A DNA stretch of 64,000 nucleotides from Triticum aestivum. Lineage: Eukaryota > Streptophyta > Magnoliopsida > Poales > Poaceae. Under the pieces are notes generated by a model, which saw only the letters and a program-made list of their open reading frames with translations, did not search any database and was not told where the DNA came from. The position numbers and the translations under genes were made by a program. The stretch covers positions 321,245,191 to 321,309,190 of the forward strand of contig NC_057813.1 of NCBI RefSeq assembly GCF_018294505.1, written 5' to 3'. Positions 43,911 to 55,412 of the stretch are shown piece after piece; positions within the stretch are counted from its first letter, which is position 1, and each line of letters begins with the position of its first letter.

Positions 43911-44264
43911 GTTTTTGCGAAATAGAGGAAATGTGTCGATGATATCTGAAACAAAAAATGTAACATATGCAATGTGTGTGAAACAGAGGCCTAGATATAT
44001 CATATATAGAGGGAGCAATCAACGATAAGAGAGTGGAGGGATCATCGGCATGAGATATTGATAGAATCGAAAACATGGATGAAGTGTGTGGGTGCGCGAT
44101 CGATAAAGAGTGCCATTGAATTTGTGTTGGCTCACGTCAAAGATACAGGGCGGCTGGCATACTGGAATGTGAGAGGGGAGAGGTGCAGTTTGTCTCTGTG
44201 GCATGGATACCTACCTACAATGTTTGACTTGGCGTGTGTGTGGGGGGGGGCAAAGACCTAACAA

Positions 44265-45000
44265 TAGAGAGGTAGATCGACTAGTAGATGTGTGGAGAAG
44301 GAGAGATACCTAGCTATGTATTGAGGGAGATCGATCCGCATCCATGCATATGTGTAGAATAGAAATAAGGTTGGGAGAGAGACAAAGCTAGAGTGTTGGA
44401 GGGTTGGTGGTGGAGTTGCTTCTCACAAATGGTGGGAGAGGTCTGCTAGACAAATGGAGGGTACGACTGCAATATCAATAATAGAGGGGATGTCTACATG
44501 TCTATGCACGTGCGTGTGAGAGACGTGTCGAGACGCATGCAAGGATGATTAGGGGTGACGATATGGTCGTGGTAAGCAGACGTAACTACATAGGAAGATC
44601 AATCATCGTGTGTCGGAGAAAAGGAGAGAGATACTAGTGAGGCACGTCGATTGGTGTATGGGGGAAAAGACTTATAGTCGACCTAGCTATATGAAGGGAG
44701 ATCGGTAGGTACACATGCATGCATGTGTTAGAATCAAATAAGGTTTGGAGAGATGGATAAAGAGTGAGGGATGTGGCTAGGAGGTGGTGTGAGAGGCCTA
44801 CTATATCGAGGGTGAGGAGTGTGGGAGTATGAGATCGATGAAACGAGGGGCGGGAGTGTGCACGTGTGTGGAAACGTATTTGACATAGGGGGACATGGAC
44901 GGTGGGAAGAGAAGAGGGAAGCGTGTGTTTGTGGTAGGCACACTTGGATAGAGAGGTATATCGACCGGTGTGTGCCGGAAAGTTGGAGCCGGGGGGCTAC
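44265..45000 (+). repeat. Degenerate tandem repeat, period about 370 bp
   Basis: At least two units (about 44265-44635 and 44636-45000) share the order: GGAGAAAAGGAGAGAGATAC, a CTAGCTAT word, a GGAGATCG word, ATGCAT words, then AATAAGG and GGAGAGA. Identity is low, so the boundaries are approximate. Confidence 0.45.
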
Positions 45001-45541
45001 ACTCACCGTGGGTGAACGACTTAAAGAGAAATAACGAATGTGTGCGATGGAGGGGACGCTACAGGAGGGTGAGATGGGGGCACGCGCGTGCACACAAGGA
45101 GAAAGTCAGCGCTAGCTACAAAGAGGAGAGGATTGTGTGGGTGTAAAAGGCGAACAGAGATCATAGTTCATTATAAAAGGGGATTGGAATATTTGAAGAA
45201 GATATCATAGTGTTTTAAAATGACAGAATATAATGGTGATACACATGGTGTGGTTATGAACATGTTATACTACGTGTAATATATATAACATTTATTTGAA
45301 TTTGTGACGATGTGTGGCTTTTATAGCTTAGGGCAAAATACTTGTCATAATGTACAGGGCGGGGCACTATTCTTTGTGTGATAAACACAATGTACATATG
45401 AAACATGGTTTAGATTATGAAGATCTAGCTAGTAATTCAAATGTACTATTATTTGGACTCGACATCAAGTGTATAATTTTGAATTCGAGTTCATATAGTA
45501 TACATAGTTCATATGTAACTCTATAGTAATCATGTGGTACG

Positions 45542-47028
45542 TGAAAGTGCGTTATATCGACTAAAGGGGGGTGAATAGGCGATATTTACAAATTCGTCAT
45601 TGAGGAAATTCAGCTTGAGGAATTTGGTAGTGATGAACTAAAAGCAGCGGAATAAGTACTCACGTGCATGCATAACAAGACAATAGCATTGTCATCGTGA
45701 TGAAATGAAACATACACAGAGCATAGGTAGCATGAAAACAGGATGAGCCGACAGAAGACAAGATGATTAAACAAATACGATCGAGGAAAGTGATTAAGTC
45801 TTCAGTCAATGTCTTCAAACAGTAACAATCAATTTCATCAACACATGAATGAGGAAATGAAAGGTTTGAGGAAATAGAACCAGTAGCTCAGTGAAGACAA
45901 TGATTTGGTAGACCAGTTACAACTGTTGTGACAGTTGTACGTCTGGTTGGAGCGGCTTGGTATTTAAACCAAAGGACGCATAGTCCTAGGACACATAGTC
46001 CTTATCGTATTCTCCTTGAGCCAAGGTCACACAGACCTCGCCCAATCACTCGTGGTAAGTCTTCACATGTGACTTCCAAACGTTCACAAACTTGGTCACT
46101 CGGCGATCCACAATTCCTCTTGGATGCTCTAGACTATGACGCCTAACCATTTGGAAGATGCACAATCATCAAAGGTAATAAGCCTCAGTTCCACATAGGA
46201 ACAATCTCTTCAGTGATGCTCAACCACTTTGGGTTTTCGGTGTTGGGTTTGGGTTTTTCCTCACTGATGATTTTCTCTCCAAGTCCTCGGAGGATGGGAT
46301 GCTCTCTATGACAAGTGTCACTTTCTGTTGGAGCAGCTAACCAACTAGTGGTTTTAGGGGGCGGGTATTTATAGCTGGGGAGCAGCCCGACATGATAAGA
46401 CATAAATGTCCTTCAATTATATGACCGTTAGGTGGATAAGATATTTGGGACAGCTGGCGTGTTTCACAACAACGGTCGGAATTTGAGCTCTCAAATTCCT
46501 CAGGGCTATCATGTTCCTCACTTGTAGGCATTTTGCACTGGCGAAATCCTAACTTCTTAGTCAGAACAAATTCCTCAGAAAACAAAAGATCTTGCTCTCT
46601 ATCACTGAAGAAATTAACTGAACTGTATGAGATTTCCAAAGGCTTCACTCGAAGGATTGGGTAGGTGTAGCATTTGAGATGAGCATCACTTGGAAACTTT
46701 TCCTTAGTATTACCCCATTCCCCTTTAACAGTACGATGTTTCCTATGACTCAAGAAAGAGAAAATGAAACTATGAAAATAAATGTCTTCACGCTTCATAA
46801 TCCTTGCATCAATATCAAAGTCTTCAAGGTCACACCAATTTCTTCATTTTCAAAGTCTTCAAGAAAACCAAAGTCTTCAAACAAAGTCATTCATTTTTGG
46901 GGTCGAATTTCTTCGCAAATATCAAACTCCTCAGAAACTTATATAACATTTGTACACTCACAAACACATTAGTCCCTTAACCTATAAGCCTTCAATACAC
47001 CAAAATCAGGGCACTAGATGCACTTACA
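45542..47028 (-). repeat. 3' LTR of element E (1487 bp)
   Basis: The LTR has TG...CA ends. On the minus strand a TATAAATA box is at 46373-46366, and the LTR end text CACCCCCCTTTAGTCGATA is of a kind common in grass LTRs. The long frame 46798-46337 on the minus strand is not supported by any motif. Confidence 0.78.
46366..46373 (-). promoter_or_regulatory. TATA box of the element E LTR
   Basis: TATAAATA on the minus strand, about 655 bases into the LTR, preceded by CCCAGC. Confidence 0.5.
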
Positions 47029-47045
47029 ATCTCCCCCTTTTTGGT
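47029..47045 (-). other. Polypurine tract of element E
   Basis: CACCAAAAAGGGGGAGATT on the minus strand directly before the LTR. Further GGGGGAG words occur at about 47137, 47216 and 47483. Confidence 0.7.
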
Positions 47046-47545
47046 GATTGATGACAAGTAGGTTATGTTTTCAACGGGGATAAACATATGAAGTGTAAAT
47101 ACTGATATTGAGGAATTTGATTGCAAGATATAGAAGAACTCCCCCTGAAGATGTGCATATTGAAGAATTTGCTTTGGATTGAAAATGCACATTGTAGGGT
47201 AATATCATGGAGATCTCCCCCTATATCTTGTAATTGATAGACACATTTAACATATGATATGAAGAATTTGAAATGAATGATGAAATATGGTGTCTGACGA
47301 AATTCAGCATGCGAGCATTAAGGCACTTGAGGAAATAAGCATGTAGAAAGCAGTTCAAAAGTATCAGACCACCATCGGACTTAAGTTTACAACTCACCCA
47401 ACAAACACTTTAGAAGAGTGAGAGTTGTAACTTACTGAAAAAACCCATATATAAGACATGCTTGAAGACTAACTCAAATTTCTCCCCCTTTGTCATCGAA
47501 TGACCAAGGGACGAAAAAAATGAGGACTAATGCCCTTGAAAAATA
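47046..47545 (-). other. Non-coding stretch of element E
   Basis: No gene is seen. Several CTCCCCC words (GGGGGAG on the element strand) recur about every 80-270 bases. Confidence 0.5.
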
Positions 47546-48184
47546 TCACCGTGATGTCGATGGAGGAGCACCAGCGTTGTTAGGATCATTTGCTGAAGTA
47601 GGTCTAGCTGTAGTGTCATCGAAATCCTTAGCGTCATCCGTCTCGCGCGATGAAGGATATGAACATGTGACCAGTTGAGTAACTTTGACCTTCTTGAATT
47701 TCTTCGAGGGAGGTTGAGCGCAGTCAAAGTTCTGCTGAGAGTCCATCTTCTTGAGGTCTTTGTCAATGTAGAGATGAGACAGAATAACCCAAGTGCGATC
47801 GAAGATTTCATGCGCATAACAGTGATTCTTCTTCACATTATTTTGCATGACAGTCATATTGTCAAGAATTGAGCCGAATTGACGCTTGACCCAGTTGCGA
47901 TTGCGATCGACCTTCTAATGAAGACTTAGAAGAAGCTCACGATCTGTCATGATGCATGGGGCAGTGGCTTGAGGATTTTGCTCGTGGGCTTTCGCAGAAT
48001 CTTGAGTGGCAAAGTCATCATTGGTGGAATATGATGCAACTTTTCGAAACTGACCATCCAATGGACGAGTGCCTTCATCAATAATAGCAGATTTACCTTT
48101 TTCATCAACTGTGGAAATAGTCCTTTTGAGGACTTCAATGGGAGGCAGAAAGCTGAGGTGAGACAATGAATATGAGTCCTTTTG
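47546..48184 (-). pseudogene. Unknown ORF of element E with one in-frame stop
   Basis: On the minus strand one frame runs from the LINE junction to the stop at 47546, broken by a single TAG near 47916. It reads IEVLKRTISTVDEKGKSAII, MTDRELLLSLH, stop, KVDRNRNWVKRQFGS, NNVKKNHCYAHEIFDRTWVI and LSHLYIDKDLKKMDS, then a lysine-rich stretch (PSKKFKKVKV) and an acidic tail. I do not recognise a domain. It lies just upstream of the 3' end of the element and may be a gag-like or accessory protein of a non-autonomous family. The original start is lost. Confidence 0.5.
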
Positions 48185-49488
48185 AGGTCCTGATGGTTTC
48201 AACAATGAATTTTTCAAATCTTACTGGGACATTATTAAAGGAGATGTGCTCAAATTGATATATGATTTTCATGCTGGGCAAATTTCACTTGAGAGCTTAA
48301 ACACATCATACATCACCCTTATTCCCAAAGAGAGTACTCCTTTGATAGCAAATGATTTTAGGCCAATCTCACTCCTGAACTGTTGTCTGAAACTAGTCAC
48401 TAAACTGTTGGCAAACAGGTTATAGAAAGTGATTCTCAAGTTGGTGCACATCAACCAATATGGCTTTCTTAAAGAAAGATCCATACATGACTGTTTGGGT
48501 TGGGCATATGAATATCTGCACCAATGTCATAAGTCCAAGGAAGAAATTTTTGTGCTTAAATTGGACTTTGAAAAGGCTTTTGACACCATTGAGCACCATG
48601 CAATTTTGGATATCTTAAAGGCCAAAGGTTTTGGGGACAGATGGATTAACTGGATCAAAATGTTGTTCACCTCTGCATCATCTGCTATCTTGCTCAATGG
48701 TGTACCTGGCAAGAAGTTTTATTGTCTTAGAGGTGTCTAGCAGGGAGACCCTCTGCCACCCCTTTTATTTGTGCTTGTTGCAGATCTACTCCAGTCAATC
48801 CTCAATAGGGCCATGCACGTGGGTTTACTTATTTCTCCCTTGCAAGTGGAATCATATCTTGATTTTCCAATTGTACAGTATGTAGATGACACTCTGGTTC
48901 TCCTTCAAACAGATGTAAAGCAGCTTCACTGCCTCAAAGCCCTACTCAATACTTTTGCAGATGCTACTGGCCTTAAAGTGAACTATAATAAATCAAGCCT
49001 GATTCCAATCAATGTGCCAGAAGAGAGGTGGAGATTTTGATAAATACTTTTCACTTCAAAAAGGAAATTTCCCCATACAATACCTGGGAGCACCTTTTGG
49101 TCTTCATAAGCCTACTGTTGAACAATGCTTCCCTCTTGTCATAAGACTGCAGAAGAAACTTGTGGGTTTGTCTTCTTTCATGACAATGGCTGGGAGACTG
49201 TTGCTGGTGAAATCTGTTTTAAACTCTCTACTGATCTATCTCATGGGATGCCTTGATGTGCCTGTCACTATTAAAAGTCAAGCTATCACGTATTTGAGAC
49301 ATTGCCATTGGAGAGGCCCTGACCAGGAGGATCACATGCCTGCCATGGTGGCTTGGAGAACTATTTGTCGACCAGAAAATCAGGGTGGTTTGGGGGTGAT
49401 GGATATCTTTGTCCAAAACAAAGCTCTATTACTTAAGAATCTACACAAGTTTTATAACAGACACAACATTCCATGGGTCAACTTGAAG
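48185..49488 (+). pseudogene. LINE reverse transcriptase fragment
   Basis: A non-LTR retrotransposon polymerase that would copy RNA at a nicked target. The frame starts inside the protein at GPDGFNNEFFKSYWDIIKGD and continues SYITLIPKEST and NDFRPISLLNCCLKLVTKLL. The catalytic motifs are [20 protein letters not shown] (near 48560) and QYVDDTLVLLQT (near 48880), both intact. Stops occur near 48424 and 48738 (in GVxQGDPL). The frame shifts near 49025, then reads QYLGAPFGLHKPT and MAGRLLLVKSVLNSLLIYLM. It stops at PWVNL (about 49488). The endonuclease, the RNase H or zinc tail and the poly(A) are absent, so both ends are truncated. Confidence 0.9.
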
Positions 49489-50608
49489 GGCGGCTTGGCG
49501 CAGCTCCACTTGCTGCTCTAGGGAGGCGCTCCAGGCTTGGAGCTCCCACGCGCGCTTCTCCGCAGCCTTGCAATGATGATCTGCTTCCCGGGCCTCCTCC
49601 AAAGCTCGAGAGCAGGCCTCTCGCGAGGTCGCAAGGGATGCCTCGGCCTTCGCATTGTCAAGCTCGCGCTGGTGGCCTGCGAGGTTGATGGCCACCTTCA
49701 GATTATGCCGCTCCTCGATCACCCGCATGGCCTTGGCTTCAAGGTGCGCATCAACATCCGCAAGGTCTCCACCAAGCTGACCCATTGTGTCCATCGCCTT
49801 CTGGAAGGAGTCGAGGTGGATGGCGCTTCGTTCGCGCGCGAGCTTAAGCACGTTGTTGATATCGTCTGCCGTCACGGGCATCGTCAGCATGATACAAAGC
49901 GGTTTATCCCCTCCCGGCATGGGGCTGGGGGCTGGCGCCCCCATTGTCGCTAGCCATTCCCCACAAGGGACCTGGACTGGCGTGCGCTCGCCACTTGAAG
50001 AGGCGCCCAGGATTGACGCCAACCATTCACCATCCACGACCAGAGGAGGAGCCCTGGGCAGGCTGGCTGCGCTCCAGGCGGGTTCGCAAAGGAAAGGCGG
50101 CAAGGGCACGGGCTCAAGGCACCTGGCAGGCAGGCTTGCTTCTCCAGCTGGCCTCGTGCCAAGGGCGGCGTGCATGCTTGGGACGCTCAAAGCAAGCAAA
50201 GAAGGCGAGGCTGGAGGAGGCTATTTCTCAAGAGACTCCGTAGTCTTGACAGGAGGGATCCTAGAGAGCCAAAGTCAGGAAGGGAAGTGACAATTGAGGA
50301 ATTACAAGGATAAGGTACTTACTCGTCTATGGCGATGTAATTTCTATGCTTCAACGCCCAGAAGGTGCGACCACTGCAGCTCAAATACTCCTTCCTCTTG
50401 CGGAGCGCGGCAAAGTCCACGCGGAACCGGCCCACGCGCTGGACGTGGGGGCGATCATGGGGCACGGCTGGAGAAGCACCCAGGCAGTGGCCTCAGGAGC
50501 TCCGGCCTCAGGAGCCGCAGACTGCATATCGCCCTCGACAACCATCCCAGGGCGAACCTCACGGCTTCCGGAGGATGACACCTCGGGAGCCCAGGCGGCG
50601 TAGGCACC
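49489..50608 (-). pseudogene. Fragment of a retroelement gene with a small intron and coiled-coil part
   Basis: On the minus strand the first exon reads FRVDFAALRKRKEYLSCSGR and FWALKHRNYIAID (to about 50324). A donor GTAAGTACC and an acceptor CTCTCTAG give an intron of about 63 bases, after which the frame goes EIPPVKTTESLEK to a stop. The next part (50199-49489) is one open frame. It reads GDKPLCIMLTMPVTADDINN, then about 130 residues of Ala/Glu/Arg-rich coiled coil (LEAKAMRVIEERHNLKVA, EEAREADHHCKAAEKRAWEL). It resembles the extra proteins of Tat-type Gypsy elements, but no enzyme domain is present. It is cut on the left by the LINE junction and on the right by the LTR of element D. Confidence 0.5.
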
Positions 50609-52273
50609 TCTAAAAGTGCAACTATCCCTAGGTGGTTTTGGTAATTCATAACAACATATAGCTCATTGAGCTAATGCTATTCCAAGACTATTATTTCAGG
50701 AAAGCTCAATGAATGGCATGGCATGGATGATGAAAGTGGATCCCTCAAAATACTAAGGACAAAGGATTGGCTCAAGCTCAAAGGCTCAAGACTCTTCATT
50801 TTATATTTTAGTGATCCAAGATCACATTGAGTCTATAGGAAAAGCCAATACTATCAAGGAGGGATGAGGTGTTGCTTAATGAGCCTCTTGCTTCATGTGC
50901 TTTGTGATATGCTCCAAAACCCTCAGCTACTTTCCCACATCCATAAATGACCTAAACCCAATGCCAAAATCGGTCACACCGATTCTTCCTATCCGGCGCC
51001 ACCGATTCCAAAATTCATAGCCACTGCCACAAACCCTAAGCAAATCGGTCCTACCGATAGGGATCTCGGTCTCACCGAGATGGAATTGTAATATCTCTGT
51101 TTCCCTTTGTAACATTTCGGTCTAATCGAAGTGAGCAATCGGTCCCACCGAGATTGCAATGTAAACTCTCTGTTTCCCTTCTGTAACATTTCGGTCTCAC
51201 CGAAAAGACCAAATCGGTCCCACCGAGTTTACCTGACCAACTCTCTGGAAAGATTATTACCAAAATCGGTCTTACCGAGATTACGTTATGCCCTAACCCT
51301 AACCGAATTGGTCTCACCGAGTTGCATGTCAGTCCCACCGAAAATCACTAACGGTCACTAAGTTTACTAAATCGGTCCGACCTAGTCTGTTGAATCGGTC
51401 CCACCGAGTTTGGTAAATTGTGTGTAACGGTTAGATTTTGTGTGGAGGCTATATATACCCCTCCACCTCCTCTTCATTCGTGGAGAGAGCCATCAGACTA
51501 AACCTACACTTCCAACTTACCATTTCTGAGAGAGAACCACCTACTCATGTGTTGAGGTCAAGATATTCCATTCCTACCATATGAATCTTGATCTCTAGCC
51601 TTTCCCAAGTTGCTTTCCACTCAAATCCTCTTTCCACTAGATCCAAATCCAATGAGAGAGAGTTGAGTGTTGGGGAGACTTTCATTTGAAGCACAAGAGC
51701 AAGGAGTTCATCATCAACGCACCATTTGTTACTTCTTGGAGAGTGGTGTCTCCTAGATTGGCTAGGTGTCACTTGGGAGCCTCCAACAAGATTGTGGAGT
51801 TGAACCAAGGAGTTTGTAAGGGCAAGGAGATCTCCTACTTCGTGAAGATCTACCGCTAGTGAGGCAAGTCCTTCATGGGCGACGGCCATGGTGGGATAGA
51901 CAAGGTTGCTTCTTCGTGGACCCTTCGTGGGTGGAGCCCTCCATGGACTCGCGCAACCGTTACCCTTCGCGGGTTGAAGTCTCCATCAACGTGGATGTAC
52001 GATAGCACCACCTATCGGAACCACGCCAAAAACATATGTGTCTCCAATTGCGTTTGAATCCTCCAAACCCTTCCCTTTACTTTCTTGCAAGTTGCATGCT
52101 TTAATTTCCACTGCCTATACACTCTTTGCATGCTTGCTTGAATTGTGTGATGATTGCTTGACTTGTCCTAAGATAGCTAAAATCTGCCAAACTCTAAAAT
52201 TGGGAAAAGGTTTAGTTTTTAATTGGTCAAGTAGTCTAATCACCCCCCTCTGGATATACTTCAAGGTCCTACA
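50609..52273 (+). repeat. 5' LTR of element D (1665 bp)
   Basis: It starts TCTAAAAGTGCAACTATCC (terminal TG mutated to TC) and ends AAGGTCCTACA, directly before AGTGGTATCAGAGC. It contains an array of TCGGTCNCACCGA motifs (50967-51411) and TATATATA at 51450-51457. Only one LTR is in the window. Confidence 0.85.
50967..51457 (+). promoter_or_regulatory. Array of TCGGT...ACCGA dyads and TATA box in the element D LTR
   Basis: About 13 copies of a 13-15 base motif, TCGGTC-N-CACCGA, with inverted half-sites, lie between 50967 and 51411. Some are perfect in the half-sites (TCGGTCTCACCGA near 51066, TCGGTCCCACCGA near 51141 and 51215). TATATATA follows 39 bp later. Spacing between copies is irregular (about 20-50 bp), so this is not a tandem satellite or CRISPR. 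Confidence 0.6.
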
Positions 52274-52275
52274 AG

Positions 52276-52287
52276 TGGTATCAGAGC
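52276..52287 (+). other. tRNA-Met primer binding site
   Basis: TGGTATCAGAGC, two bases after the LTR, is the standard initiator tRNA-Met site of Copia elements. Confidence 0.9.
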
Positions 52288-52358
52288 TTTGGTCTCCATT
52301 TGCTTTGATTTACATAGCTTTTGGTGGTCATAGCCTTGGTTTCACAACCTAGGAGAGT

Positions 52359-54535
52359 ATGGCGTCTAGCGAGGGAAATTATCACCGTAGAGGTCCTTAC
52401 TTTGATGGTACTAATTTTGCTAGTTGGAAGCATAAGATGAAAATGCATATTCTCGGACATAACCCCGCCGTTTGGGCAATTATTTGTATTGGCTTGCAAG
52501 GTGAATTCTTTGATGGGAGAGAACCGAGCTGTGAAGCGAATGCGGAAGAATTGAAGATGCTGCAATACAATGCTCAAGCTTGTGATATCATCTTCAACGG
52601 ATTGTGCCCCGAAGAATTCAACAAAATCAGCCATCTTGAGAATGCAAAGGAAATTTGGGATACTTTGATTGATATGCACAAAGGTACCGAATCCATCAAG
52701 GAATCCAAGTTGGATGTGCTCCAAAGTCAGCTTGACAAGTCCAAAATGAAGGATGGTGAAGGTGTCACTGAAATGTACTCTAGGCTTGCACTTATCACAA
52801 ATGAGATTGCCGGCTTAGGGAGTGAAGAGATGACCGACAGATTCATCATCAAGAAGATCCTAAGAGCATTGGATGGAAAGTATGATACCGTGTGCACATT
52901 GATCCAAATGATGCCAAACTACAAAAATCTTAAGGCAACGGAAGTCATTGGAAGAATTGTTGCTCATAAGATGTCACTCAAGGATAAGGAGGAACTTCAC
53001 AACAAGTCAAGTGGTGCTTACAAAGCCTCAAGTGAAGCCCCCACATCATCAAGTGAGAAACAAACCTTCAATGAAGAATTGAGCTTAATGGTGAAGAACT
53101 TCAACAAATTCTACAAGAGTAGAAGCAAAGAAAGAAGCTCCAAGTCAAGGTCTTATCATGACAAAAGATCTTCTAGTTGAGAGCGCAATTGCTACAATTG
53201 TGGGAGGCCTGGACACTACTCCAATGAGTGTACGACACCCTACAAAAGAAGAGAAGATTCTCCAAAAAGAAGAAGCAAAAGAGAAGAATCACCACCAAGA
53301 GAGAGGAGGAGTAGAGATGATCGTTATGAACGAAGACCCTCACGAAGAAGCAAGGATTCGGAAAGGAAGGACAAGTCATCAAGGAGCTACACAAAACGAA
53401 GACATCAAGCTCATGTTGGTGAATGGGTATCCGGCTCCGACTCCGACAATCACTCCGAGAGAAGCTATCACTCCGACTCCGAACATACTCAAGATGAAGG
53501 TGTTGCCGGTCTAGCACTAGTGTCAACCAACTCCTACGACATATTTGATTCACCAAATGAAGGAATTGGAAGATGCTTCATGGCCAAAGGTCCAAAGGTA
53601 ACACATCCTGAGTATGTTGATTTCAATAGTGATGAAGATGACTTGCTTGTGGATGATGATTTACTTGTTGACAACTCTAGTGATGAATACTATGATGAAA
53701 CATCAATTAATCATGCTAATCAAATGAATGACAATGATAAGGAGAAAATTGAGCTTCTAACTAAAGAACTAAACGCTCTAAAGTTGGCTCATGAAACTAT
53801 CTTCGAAGATCATCGAGAACTTTTAAGGGCTCATGAGAAGTTACGCTTTGAAAAGCTCAATCTTGACAAGAGCATCAGTTCTTAAAGGCAATCAATGATG
53901 ATCTCCATAAGAAAAGTTCTTCTTACATTGCCAAGCGTTTACGCTTATCTACTTACATGCCTCAAGTCAAGTCTGGTAACAAGTACAAGAAAGATACTTC
54001 CTCTAGTAGTAACAATAATAATGTTAAATCCAATATTGTTGCTTCTAGTAGTTCTCTTGATTCCACTAATGATTCTCTTAGCCAAGTTACACTTGAGCAA
54101 GAAAATAGCTTATTGAAGGGAATTATAGAGAAAGGTGTTTACAAGAGCCTTGCCGGGAGTAAGCAATTCGAGGAAATTGTACGCAAGCAAGGAAGACACC
54201 GGAAGAATCAAGGTGTTGGTTTTGAACGAAAGTTCAATGCCAATGGAGTTGAGTGGGAAGAAGATCAATAACCCAAGACGAAGTTTGTTCCTCAACAAGA
54301 GAAGTATGATCCTACTTCCTTCAAGGGAACACAAGCTCAAGATGATCTTCCTCCACAAGACCACAAGAACAAAGGCAAGGATAAGCTTCAAGAAGAGATT
54401 GATGCATTTGAAGAAGCACCTAAGGTCTCGGTCAAGTGGATTCCCAACACTACGTCAAGTTCTACTTCATCAAGTACAACTACAACTCCAAGGATTCCCA
54501 TCAAGATGACGTGGATCCCGAAGAAGAAGAACTAG
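52359..54535 (+). pseudogene. Copia gag ORF, nearly complete (about 725 codons)
   Basis: The start is the ATG at 52359 (MASSEGNYHRRGPYFDGTNF). The UBN2-type gag core follows: FASWKHKMKMHILGHNPAVW, EEFNKISHLENAKEIWDTLI and MYSRLALITNEIAGLG. A TGA at 53178-53180 is followed in the same frame by a CCHC zinc knuckle CYNCGRPGHYSNEC, an Arg/Ser-rich stretch and a long coiled coil (EKIELLTKELNALKLAHETI). A frameshift near 53880 and a TAA at 54269-54271 precede the end KMTWIPKKKN. Only three lesions separate it from an open protein. The knuckle has the correct C-x2-C-x4-H-x4-C spacing. No protease motif follows the ORF, unlike in standard Copia. Confidence 0.9.
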
Positions 54536-55412
54536 AGAGTTCTTGAGGGTGACTCCGCCAACCTTCTTCACTCATATCTTTATGGCAAGGACAAGTGCAA
54601 TCAACTTCCACATCTTGCACTAGTTCAAGGAGTCACAAACCCTCATGTTGGTAAGGCAAGGGACAAGGTAACCTAATGGTTTCATGGACATCATCTTGTG
54701 TGTGCATCACTCTATGTCTATGGATATTCTTGTTTGTTCCTTGTGGGACTAACGCATGTAGGCAAGTTGAAAGTGCAACCCACTCCAAAGGAATGCTCCA
54801 AATGATCTACTTGAACATTGAGCACCCACATCTTCAACACCTACATGAAGTCATCATCAACAAAACCCAAGGTTAGTTCATCCCTCTAAAGGGGGGATCT
54901 CACATCTAGGGGGAGCTTAACTCAAAAATTGAGTCAAAGCAACTCTAATGATGTGAACACATCAATGCATTATGTAAAAGTGGTAACCCCACTTGAGCTT
55001 AAACGATGAGTATGACCTATGATCAAATGTTCTCATTTGACTCCTAAGTCAATATACTCATATATAGATGACCTAGTCATCGCCAATTGTTTGATAGATG
55101 CTAGAATTGGTTGTGCATGCTTTGCCACATATTTCATTTGCCATTTTATTGTGTGAGCATGTTGGTGCATATTTTACTCATTCAAGCACGTCCACTTGTT
55201 GTTTTGATTGTTTGGTTCATTCTTCTTTTGGCCAAGTGGATGGACAAGAATGCCTAAGAACGCTCTCTAGCTATCTATGCTTTTCTCATCTCAAACTCTA
55301 TTCATGCTACATCACAAAATTTGATCAAGTCAGATTCGAACCACTCCGTGTGAGGAGCACTCGGAGTCCCCGATTCGTCATAGACTTAAATTTCCAAAAC
55401 CTCTTTGTGATT
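54536..55412 (+). other. Non-coding stretch of element D
   Basis: No reading frame of note. A G-rich purine motif (AAAGGGGGGATCTC and CTAGGGGGAGC, 54890-54917) resembles polypurine tracts and lies internal to the element. Confidence 0.5.

Larger units (their letters stand above)
43279..45541. other. Unassigned region with AG-rich degenerate repeats
   Basis: No credible gene. 43290-43620 is GC-rich and unplaced. 43620-44250 is mixed, with a (GT)n/(GA)n simple repeat at 43886-43910. From about 44265 to 45000 there are old tandem repeats with a period of about 370 bp: GAGATCGATCCGCATCC near 44327 and GAGATCGGTAGGTACAC near 44698 are followed by matching text (ATGCATATGTGTAGAAT and ATGCATGTGTTAGAATC). 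45150-45541 is AT-rich. It is the only stretch that could predate all recognisable insertions. Confidence 0.5.
45542..48184 (-). mobile_element. LTR retrotransposon fragment E: 3' LTR and adjoining interior
   Basis: On the minus strand a 1487-bp LTR (47028 to 45542, TGTAAGTGC to GCACTTTCA) is preceded by the polypurine tract AAAAAGGGGGAGAT. So this is the 3' LTR and the interior lies to the right. About 1.15 kb of interior remains before the LINE junction near 48185. It contains one ORF of unknown function. The 5' LTR and primer site are missing. GTACG at 45537-45541 would be the outer target duplication. Confidence 0.75.

Noticed and set aside
44734..45093. 119-codon minus-strand frame rich in Ser, Pro and His
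   Set aside because: It reflects the AG-rich repeat background (CT-rich on the minus strand).
50967..51411. CRISPR-like array of TCGGT...ACCGA repeats
   Set aside because: The repeats are short, imperfect and irregularly spaced, and the host is a plant. They are LTR promoter motifs.
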